A DNA stretch of 5,071 bases from an uncultured Opitutia bacterium (GTDB taxonomy: Bacteria; Verrucomicrobiota; Verrucomicrobiia; Opitutales; UBA953). A program made the translations under genes and the position numbers. Shown one piece after another: positions 1-5,071 of the stretch. Every line of letters begins with the position of its first letter. Position 1 is the stretch's first letter. The notes below the pieces were generated by a model, which was not told the DNA's origin, ran no database searches, and saw only the letters and a list, made by a program, of their open reading frames with translations. Location: the NCBI GenBank assembly GCA_903957465.1, contig CAJBPJ010000145.1, positions 1 to 5,071 of the forward strand, given 5' to 3'.

Positions 1-165
1 CCAACGCTGAAGTGCCGCTGCCGCCCGAGCCCACTCGGTCCATTCTTGATCTGCAGCCTTAGCAGCTTCAATTAAAGTCGAGAGAGGGGAGCCGTTGAGC
101 AGTCGCAAGACAGCCTCCGCGTCTTCGTGGCCGATGGCTTTCACAAGCGCGTCTGGGTTACTCAT
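1..165 (-). CDS. Unidentified protein, N-terminal 55 residues, coupled to metH
   Basis: This is a minus-strand reading frame that opens with ATG at 165-163 and stays open for 55 codons to the left edge, so the C-terminus is missing. Its ATG overlaps the metH stop (TGA, 164-162) in a 4-base ATGA junction, which together with the long open frame is the main support for a real gene. The product begins MSNPDALVKAIGHEDAEAV and continues with an alanine, glutamate and tryptophan-rich stretch ending in AAAALQRW. It reads as soluble and mostly helical. I see no signal peptide, no membrane segment and no recognisable catalytic or nucleotide-binding motif. I do not recognise the family; it does not resemble the start of MetF or another methionine-cycle enzyme I know. 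There is no clear Shine-Dalgarno sequence before the ATG, so translation probably depends on ribosomes finishing metH. Confidence in a gene is good; its function is unknown. Confidence 0.75.
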   Translation of the reverse strand, partial: MSNPDALVKAIGHEDAEAVLRLLNGSPLSTLIEAAKAADQEWTEWARAAAALQRW

Positions 166-3100
166 GTTTTGTAGCCCAAAACGGAACTCAACCAGCGCTC
201 AGCCTCCGCCACCGTCCATCCTTTGCGTTTTGCATAGTCTTCAATTTGATCGCGCTGCAAGGTGTCGACGTCGAAGTAAATAGATCCCGGATGTCCGAAA
301 TAAAGGCCCGAAACGGACGCTGCCGGGTTCATGGCGTAAGACTCCGTAAGCGTGCAGCCAGTGTTCTTAGCTGCATCTAGCAGCTCCCAGATGAGGGCCT
401 TCTCGGTGTGTTCAGGACAAGCTGGGTAGCCTGCGGCTGGACGTCGACCAGCGTAGGACTCGTCGATCAGCTCATTGACGCTCAGTTTTTCGTCGGGTGC
501 ATAACCCCAGAGGCGCGTACGCACTTCGCGATGTACCCATTCGGCACAACCTTCCGCAAGTCTATCGGCAATCGCTTGAATAAGAATTTCACGGTAAGGG
601 TCTTTTTCTTTAAACGATTTTGCGTACGCGTCGATTTCATGTCCGGCGGTAACCGCAAAGGCGCCAATATGGTCGCCAGGTTGGTCTGAAATTAGGTCAG
701 CCAAGGAGCGCGAGCGGTCGGTGTTGGGTCGGACTGCTTGATCGCGTAGGAAGTGGAACGACCCCAGGGGGGACGATTGCTCGGCATCTTTGAAGACGCG
801 GACGTCGTCGGCGACGCGTCGGGCGGGCCAGATGCCAACGGCACCCCGTAAATGTACCCGCTTATTGACGATAAGGTCCTCGAGCTCGAGGCGGGCATCG
901 TCAAAAAGCTTACGTGCCTGTTCGCCGCATTGCTTAGAACTAAGGATCTGAGGGAAAGCACCTTTTAAGCCCCAGGTAATAAAGAACGGGGTCCAGTCGA
1001 TGATTTCAGCAACCGCATGCGCATCGATGGAATCGAAGACGGTTACGCCTGGTTTCAATGGGGCACCGGGCTGCTTTCCTTTAGGGACAAGGGGTTTAGT
1101 GCGAGCGACGGCCAGGGGGACGCTGGCTGCGGGTGTGCGTTTTTCGTAATCATCGCGCACCTTGGTTTGTGTTGCCGCAAGTTTTGCGATGTAAGCATCG
1201 CGACGTTCGGGTGAGCTGAGGTCTGAACAGACGGCGGTGACAAGTGAGGCATCGGCGACATGGACAACCGGTCCCGTATAGCGACCGGCAATTTTAATCG
1301 CGGTGTGCTCGCGTGACGTTGTTGCCCCGCCAATGAAAAGAGGTTTTTGAATGCCCGCGCGACCAAGGGCATCCGCCACGCTCATCATTTCTTCAAGCGA
1401 TGGCGTGATCAGTCCAGACAGACCAATAAAATCTGCCGATGTCCGTTTGGCTTCTTCCACAATCTTTTCCGTCGGAACCATCACGCCTAAATCGATGACG
1501 TTGTAGTTGTTGCAGGATAGAACCACGCCCACGATATTTTTGCCAATGTCGTGAACGTCGCCCTTAACCGTCGCAATGAGGAATGTACCGCGTTTCGACC
1601 CTGCAGTCTTTTCAGCCAAAAGTGCAGGCTCGAGCGTACTGACAGCCGCCTTCATGACCCGTGCAGACTTAACGACCTGAGGGAGGAACATTTTACCGGC
1701 GCCAAAGAGATCGCCCACCACGCGCATGCCGGCCATCAAGGGGCCTTCGATAACTTCGATTGGGCGTTTAAGTTCCTCTAAGGCTTCAAGGGTATCTTCC
1801 TTGATGTGCTTTGATTCGCCTTTAACGAGGGCGTACGTCAATCGCTCGGCGACGGACGACGAACGCCAGGCATCGGCGTCGCTTGGACCCGCCTCAACGC
1901 GATTTTTTGCAAAACGCGCCGCTGCCTCAACAAGTCGATCCGTTGCATCGGGTCGCCGGTTTAGGACAACATCCTCAACTAAGGTGCGTAGCTCAGGATC
2001 AATCTCTTCATAGACCTCGAGCATGCCCGCGTTGACGATGGCCATGTCGAGTCCGGCTGCGATTGCGTGGTAAAGGAACACCGTGTGCATCGCCTCGCGC
2101 ACACGGTTATTTCCTTGGAAGGCAAAGGAGACATTCGAAAGACCGCCCGACGTACGCACGCCAGGGCAGCGTTTTTTGATTTCCCGAACCGCTTCGATGA
2201 AATCGACAGCATAGTTTTCGTGTTCTTTAATACCCGTACCCACAGTCAGGATATTGGCGTCAAAGATAATATCTTGAGCGTCAAAGCCTGCTTGCTCGGT
2301 GAGTACTTGGTAGGCGCGCTGTGAAATGCGCACTTTTTCCTCAAAGGTCGCCGCCTGTCCTTTTTCATCGAACGCCATGACAACAATCGCGGCCCCGTAT
2401 TTGCGGCAGACACGTGCTCGGCGAACAAGCTCAGCTTCGCCTTCTTTCAGCGAGAGCGAGTTAACGATGGGTTTACCTTGTACGCAGCGCAGGCCAGCCT
2501 CGAGGATCTCCCATTTGGAAGAGTCGATCATCACTGGCACGCGTGCGATATCAGGCTCAACTGCAATTAAGTTCAGGAACTTGTGCATCGCGGCGACCCC
2601 ATCGAGTAAACCGGCATCAAAGTTGATATCGATAATCGCCGCGCCGTTCTCGACCTGTTGTTTTGCAACAGTAAGTGCTTTGCCGTAATTTCCCGCTTCG
2701 ATTAACTCGCGGAAAATTTTCGAACCGGCGACATTGGTGCGCTCGCCAATATTTACAAATGAGGCTGCACCGCCCGTTAGGTTTAAGGCCTCGAGGCCAG
2801 CCAAGCGTAAAGCCGAGGGAGGGTGACTGAGGGTGTGCGGCTTGCAGTTTACGGTGCGACGGCGAATGGCTCGGATATGATCGGGAGTCGTGCCGCAGCA
2901 TCCGCCTAAAATATTGACTAAGCCATCACGTGCGAAGGTTTCGAGAATCGCCGCGGTATCTTCAGGGCCTTCAGGGAATCCTGTCGGCGACAGTGGATTG
3001 GGTAAGCCCGCATTCGGGTAGCAAGAGACGGCTATGTCACTTTTCCGGGCGAGCTCTTCAATGTGTGGGCGCATTTGCGCGCCGCCCAAGGCGCAATTCA

Positions 3101-3905
3101 ATCCCACCGAGAGAGGATTTGCGTGGCGTATTGTATTCCAGAAGCCTTCGACCGTCTGTCCGGTGAGGGTACGTCCCGAGGCATCCGTAATCGTGCCTGA
3201 AATCATTAAGGGCACCCGGCATTGCCGCGCTTCAAATGCCTCGTCGATAGCAACGAGTGCGGCTTTGAGTACTAAGCCGTCAAAAACGGTTTCACAAAGG
3301 AGAATATCAACCCCTGAGTCCAAGAGTGCATCAACTTGTTCACGATAAGCATCACGGACTTCATCGAAAGTAATATCACGTTTACCTGGATCGCTCACAT
3401 CACGGCCCATCGACAACGTTTTATTCGTCGGTCCGATGGCGCCGGCGACAAAACACTTTCTGCCTGGTTGAGCAGCTTCTACCGCTTTACAAGCACGACG
3501 GGCGACCACTACGGCAGCTTCGTTAATTTCGCGAACGAGGTGGGCGAGACCATATTCAGCTTGGGCAATCGATGTGCCGTTAAAGGTATTGGTTTCGACA
3601 ATGTCTGCTCCCGCTTCAAGGTAGGCTTGGTGAATCGACTCAACGATCTCTGGGCGCGTTAGTACAAGTAGGTCGTTATTACCTTTTAGGTCACGGTCGT
3701 GTTTTTGAAGAATGTCCCCGCGGTAGTCGGCTTCACCGAGCTTCCGCTGTTGCAGCATCGTACCCATGGCGCCGTCTAAATAGACAATACGCTCCGCAAG
3801 GAGTGCCTGTAGGCTCTCCCCTGCTGGGTTTAATGGCAGTTGCTTCAACATGCTTACCATAACCCTGCCGTCTGTCCTGCCACGGTCAAGGTTGGGTCGT
3901 GTCAT
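162..3905 (-). CDS. metH: Cobalamin-dependent methionine synthase (5-methyltetrahydrofolate--homocysteine methyltransferase)
   Basis: This cytosolic enzyme moves the methyl group of 5-methyltetrahydrofolate to homocysteine through methyl-cobalamin, giving methionine and tetrahydrofolate. At 1247 residues it is about the size of E. coli MetH (1227) and has all four modules. The homocysteine domain (about 35-350) carries GAMGTM (45-50) and the zinc cysteines C271, C336 and C337 (NCALGG, GGCCGTTP). The pterin-binding domain (about 380-640) has FVNIGERTN (383-391), IDSSKWE and VNSLSLKEGE. The B12 cap (about 685-760) has DLFGAGKMFLPQVVKSARV, with F734 and L741 matching the E. coli cap residues. 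The B12-binding domain (about 772-905) has GDVHDIG, with H785 as the cobalt ligand, S836 in LITPS and FIGGATTS. The reactivation domain (about 950-1247) has IDWTPFF (D970), RPAAGYPACPEHTEK and a terminal YFGHP segment, so reductive methylation by SAM should work. It overlaps rsmG and the next gene by ATGA. Its first 18 residues are not family-like, and the true start may be M16 (3860) or M19 (3851). Confidence 0.98.
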   Translation of the reverse strand: MTRPNLDRGRTDGRVMVSMLKQLPLNPAGESLQALLAERIVYLDGAMGTMLQQRKLGEADYRGDILQKHDRDLKGNNDLLVLTRPEIVESIHQAYLEAGADIVETNTFNGTSIAQAEYGLAHLVREINEAAVVVARRACKAVEAAQPGRKCFVAGAIGPTNKTLSMGRDVSDPGKRDITFDEVRDAYREQVDALLDSGVDILLCETVFDGLVLKAALVAIDEAFEARQCRVPLMISGTITDASGRTLTGQTVEGFWNTIRHANPLSVGLNCALGGAQMRPHIEELARKSDIAVSCYPNAGLPNPLSPTGFPEGPEDTAAILETFARDGLVNILGGCCGTTPDHIRAIRRRTVNCKPHTLSHPPSALRLAGLEALNLTGGAASFVNIGERTNVAGSKIFRELIEAGNYGKALTVAKQQVENGAAIIDINFDAGLLDGVAAMHKFLNLIAVEPDIARVPVMIDSSKWEILEAGLRCVQGKPIVNSLSLKEGEAELVRRARVCRKYGAAIVVMAFDEKGQAATFEEKVRISQRAYQVLTEQAGFDAQDIIFDANILTVGTGIKEHENYAVDFIEAVREIKKRCPGVRTSGGLSNVSFAFQGNNRVREAMHTVFLYHAIAAGLDMAIVNAGMLEVYEEIDPELRTLVEDVVLNRRPDATDRLVEAAARFAKNRVEAGPSDADAWRSSSVAERLTYALVKGESKHIKEDTLEALEELKRPIEVIEGPLMAGMRVVGDLFGAGKMFLPQVVKSARVMKAAVSTLEPALLAEKTAGSKRGTFLIATVKGDVHDIGKNIVGVVLSCNNYNVIDLGVMVPTEKIVEEAKRTSADFIGLSGLITPSLEEMMSVADALGRAGIQKPLFIGGATTSREHTAIKIAGRYTGPVVHVADASLVTAVCSDLSSPERRDAYIAKLAATQTKVRDDYEKRTPAASVPLAVARTKPLVPKGKQPGAPLKPGVTVFDSIDAHAVAEIIDWTPFFITWGLKGAFPQILSSKQCGEQARKLFDDARLELEDLIVNKRVHLRGAVGIWPARRVADDVRVFKDAEQSSPLGSFHFLRDQAVRPNTDRSRSLADLISDQPGDHIGAFAVTAGHEIDAYAKSFKEKDPYREILIQAIADRLAEGCAEWVHREVRTRLWGYAPDEKLSVNELIDESYAGRRPAAGYPACPEHTEKALIWELLDAAKNTGCTLTESYAMNPAASVSGLYFGHPGSIYFDVDTLQRDQIEDYAKRKGWTVAEAERWLSSVLGYKT
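3863..3866 (-). promoter_or_regulatory. Possible ribosome binding site for an internal metH start
   Basis: Read on the minus strand, AGGG lies 2 bases before the ATG for metH residue 16 and 11 bases before the ATG for residue 19. The 11-base spacing is somewhat long but usable, whereas 2 bases is too short. The ATG at 3905 has only GTGG directly beside it and no proper Shine-Dalgarno sequence. Residue 19 onward (MLKQLPLNPAGESLQALLAE) looks like the usual short lead-in to the homocysteine domain, so this site could set the real start. The evidence is weak but is the only sequence hint that separates the candidates. Confidence 0.3.
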
Positions 3906-4609
3906 CCACGATTCTGTTCGAGTGTCGGGGGCTTTTTAGCCCGAACGAGGTCTTGGGCACGGTACAGAACAATACGTTTTTCGAAAAACTTCTCATCCCC
4001 GTTCAGCAAAGGCTGAAGCTCTAAAGCATGGCTTGGCTTAATCCCGATGCCCGCAAACTCTACGGCGGGATCGCCGCCCTGCCAGTAAAGGATGCCATTG
4101 GGTAGCGAATTTTTCTCACCGCGGCGCACAAGTTGTTTAGTGTTCGCAATAAACTCAGGCAGACTACTCACAGCTCGGCCTGTTATAAAATCATGTTCGT
4201 GGCGCAATGTCTCTGCTCGGGCATTACGTACATCTACATTTCTCAATCCAAGCCGTACGATGATATCATGCACGCAGGCGATTTTTTTGCCAACCGAGTC
4301 AACCAAGGTAAATTCAGCTTGAGGGTAGAGCACTGCGAGGATCAGTCCTGGGAATCCACCACCTGTCCCAATATCAATCACCCGCGTCCCTTTCATAAGC
4401 TTGAGCATGCGTACGGCCGCAATGCAGGGTGCGTAGTGGTGCCACTCGAGTGCGTCGATGTCTTTGCGGGAGACTAAATTTACTTTAGCATTCCACTCGC
4501 GGTGCAGTGCAGCCATCGCGCGAAGTTGCTCCCAGGCAGGAGCAGGTACTTCAGGGAAAAGAGGAAGGATGCGGTCCACAGGGTTTTCTGTCCCGAAAGT
4601 GTGCAGCAC
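3902..4609 (-). CDS. rsmG: 16S rRNA (guanine-527-N7)-methyltransferase RsmG (GidB)
   Basis: This enzyme uses SAM to methylate N7 of G527 (E. coli numbering) in 16S rRNA within the small subunit; loss of the family's activity is known to give low-level streptomycin resistance. The 235-residue product is slightly longer than E. coli RsmG (207). It shows WNAKVNLVSRKD (39-50), the lead-in conserved across the family. It then has the Rossmann-type SAM-binding loop VIDIGTGGGFPGLILA (77-92) and the acidic strand end FTLVDSVGKK (100-109). GRAVSSLPEF (144-153) matches the family's R-A-x-x-S-L segment. The start is GTG at 4609; an in-frame TAG lies three codons upstream, so it cannot extend much further. 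AGG five bases before the GTG is a modest ribosome binding site. A second GTG ten codons in (V11) is a possible alternative. The C-terminal tail (about 218-235, basic then polar) looks unconserved. The stop overlaps the annotated metH start by ATGA, and rsmG appears to be the first gene of the unit. Confidence 0.95.
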   Translation of the reverse strand: MLHTFGTENPVDRILPLFPEVPAPAWEQLRAMAALHREWNAKVNLVSRKDIDALEWHHYAPCIAAVRMLKLMKGTRVIDIGTGGGFPGLILAVLYPQAEFTLVDSVGKKIACVHDIIVRLGLRNVDVRNARAETLRHEHDFITGRAVSSLPEFIANTKQLVRRGEKNSLPNGILYWQGGDPAVEFAGIGIKPSHALELQPLLNGDEKFFEKRIVLYRAQDLVRAKKPPTLEQNRG

Positions 4610-4666
4610 TAAAGCCTAAAGCATCTCAGGCTTGCACCAAGTCGACGCCAGGACCTACGGTTATGC
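4610..4666. promoter_or_regulatory. Short divergent promoter region between rsmG and the Dabb gene
   Basis: These 57 bases must serve both directions if each gene has its own promoter, unless promoters sit inside the neighbouring reading frames. On the minus strand, TTGGTG, 16 bases, then TAGGCT is the best sigma-70-like pair, but the TAGGCT box ends only 5 bases before the rsmG GTG and would give an almost leaderless message. On the plus strand, TTGCAC (4632-4637), 18 bases, then TACGGT (4656-4661) is equally poor. A 6-base inverted repeat, AAGCCT (4612-4617) and AGGCTT (4628-4633) with a 10-base spacer, could be an operator or chance. The gap is too short for a cobalamin or SAM riboswitch. 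The location is solid; the individual promoter elements are weak guesses. Confidence 0.35.
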
Positions 4667-4963
4667 ATGCTCTCCCACGTTGTTTTATTCTGGCTTAAGC
4701 CTGATTTGACTGAAGCCCAGCGAACCGACTTTAGGGTGCAGGTGAATACCTTGGCGACTATACCTGGAGTTATTCAATGCCACATCGGCACGCCTGCCTC
4801 GACAGATCGCCCCGTCATCGACCGCACGTATTCAGTGGGGCTTAACCTTATCTTCCCGAGCATGGCGGCGCACGACGTTTACCAAGTTCACCCTGTCCAC
4901 CTTGCTTTCGTCGAAAAATGTAAGTCGATGTGGACGAAGGTCGTTATCTACGACTTCGAATAA
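4667..4963 (+). CDS. Small Dabb-domain protein (stress-responsive alpha/beta-barrel family)
   Basis: The 98-residue product is a single Dabb domain, a ferredoxin-like fold that usually forms dimeric alpha/beta barrels. The family is named from plant stress-induced and salt-responsive proteins, and most bacterial members have no assigned reaction. The sequence opens with the typical first strand SHVVLFWLKPD (3-13). It continues with a helix containing LTEAQRTDFRVQVNTLA (14-30), IPGVIQCHIGTPA (32-44), a strand TYSVGLNLIF (54-63), then AAHDVYQVHPVHLAFVE (67-83) and WTKVVIYDFE at the end. The AHDxYQxxPxH stretch is the family's most recognisable part. The length is normal for a stand-alone domain and there is no signal peptide or membrane segment. 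The ATG at 4667 is chosen because the first strand starts straight after it and no better in-frame start lies upstream. AGGA sits 13 bases before it, so ribosome binding looks weak. It is transcribed away from rsmG and is followed by a strong terminator. The family call is firm; the physiological role is unknown. Confidence 0.9.
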   Translation: MLSHVVLFWLKPDLTEAQRTDFRVQVNTLATIPGVIQCHIGTPASTDRPVIDRTYSVGLNLIFPSMAAHDVYQVHPVHLAFVEKCKSMWTKVVIYDFE

Positions 4964-4977
4964 GTTGTCTGGATTAT

Positions 4978-5029
4978 TTAGCCCAAAGAAAAACCCCGTC
5001 GATTGACGGGGTTTTTCTTTGAGGGCTAA
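4978..5029. terminator. Strong symmetric, probably bidirectional intrinsic terminator
   Basis: The inner stem is a perfect 16-base pair: AAAGAAAAACCCCGTC (4985-5000), loop GATT (5001-5004), then GACGGGGTTTTTCTTT (5005-5020). An outer 7-base pair, TTAGCCC (4978-4984) with GGGCTAA (5023-5029), extends it across a 2-base bulge (GA, 5021-5022). The GC-rich core followed by a T-rich arm is present on both strands, so it can end transcription of the plus-strand Dabb gene (stop 15 bases upstream) and of the convergent gene whose stop lies just to the right. The structure is directly visible; termination in both directions is inferred from the symmetry and the gene layout. Confidence 0.92.
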
Positions 5030-5035
5030 GGCCGA

Positions 5036-5071
5036 TTAGGCTTTAGGGACAATCTGCACGCTGCGGTGCTC
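5036..5071 (-). CDS. Possible C-terminal end of a convergent gene (last 11 residues)
   Basis: On the minus strand, 11 codons from the right edge read EHRSVQIVPKA and end with TAA at 5038-5036. The stop is 6 bases from the outer arm of the two-way terminator, which is where the 3' end of a convergent gene would be expected. The residues form a plausible hydrophilic-hydrophobic tail with a lysine near the end, but they are too few to name a family. The other minus-strand frames run through the terminator stem or give a less natural tail. The call rests mainly on position beside the terminator. Confidence 0.45.
   Translation of the reverse strand, partial: EHRSVQIVPKA

Noticed and set aside
2326..2688. 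A 120-codon plus-strand open frame inside metH
   Set aside because: It lies wholly antisense to the conserved pterin-binding part of metH, has a serine and arginine-rich composition typical of a shadow frame, and no ribosome binding site or family resemblance. Other open frames antisense to metH are rejected on the same grounds.
3842..3901. A possible cobalamin riboswitch or other leader before metH
   Set aside because: The annotated metH overlaps rsmG, and even with an internal start the gap is only about 50 bases. That is far too short for a cobalamin riboswitch, and no B12-box-like sequence was seen.
4133..4477. A 114-codon plus-strand open frame antisense to rsmG
   Set aside because: It covers the SAM-binding region of rsmG on the opposite strand. 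Conservation of the rsmG motifs explains the open frame, and the predicted protein resembles nothing.
4609..4619. An 11-base sequence (CTAAAGCCTAA) repeated inverted at 5036-5046
   Set aside because: A few 11-base inverted matches are expected by chance in a window of this size. One copy sits at the rsmG start and the other at the end of a coding frame, with no shared context.
4663..4698. A short out-of-frame leader starting at the ATG at 4663 (MHALPRCFILA) that overlaps the Dabb start
   Set aside because: The ATGCATG arrangement creates it by chance. It has no better ribosome binding site than the Dabb ATG, and its codons follow the conserved first strand of the Dabb domain in a different frame.
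1..5071. CRISPR arrays, insertion sequences, tRNA or rRNA genes, defence or toxin-antitoxin systems
   Set aside because: No regularly spaced repeats, transposase-like frames, terminal inverted repeats, or RNA gene signatures were seen. About 97 percent of the window is accounted for by coding frames and the terminator.

Overview
This window is a compact, ordinary-looking chromosomal segment from a Gram-negative-type bacterium with mid-range GC. The residue patterns of RsmG and of the small Dabb-domain protein remind me most of Verrucomicrobiota (Opitutae-like). That placement comes from memory of the families and not from a search. Bacteroidota-type RsmG proteins share some of the same motifs, so it is only a moderate guess.

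Layout, right to left on the minus strand: rsmG (4609 to 3902) is followed by metH (3905 to 162) and then by the first 55 codons of an unidentified gene that runs off the left edge (165 to 1). Both junctions are 4-base ATGA overlaps, so the three genes look like one translationally coupled transcription unit. A 57-base gap separates rsmG from a divergent plus-strand gene for a 98-residue Dabb (stress-responsive alpha/beta-barrel) protein (4667 to 4963). A strong, symmetric, probably two-way terminator (4978 to 5029) follows it. At the right edge the last 11 codons and stop of a convergent minus-strand gene appear to enter the window (5071 to 5036).

Functionally, MetH makes methionine from homocysteine using methyl-cobalamin and methyl-tetrahydrofolate, and methionine is the precursor of S-adenosylmethionine (SAM). 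RsmG uses SAM to methylate 16S rRNA. The pairing therefore has a loose methyl-supply logic, but sharing an operon may simply reflect gene packing. The MetH is the full-length four-module type with every key ligand visible.

I found no mobile element, CRISPR array, tRNA, rRNA, cobalamin or SAM riboswitch, or novel defence-type system. The points most worth a second look are the uncertain metH start, the unidentified metH-coupled gene, the bulged long-stem terminator, and the very short divergent promoter region.
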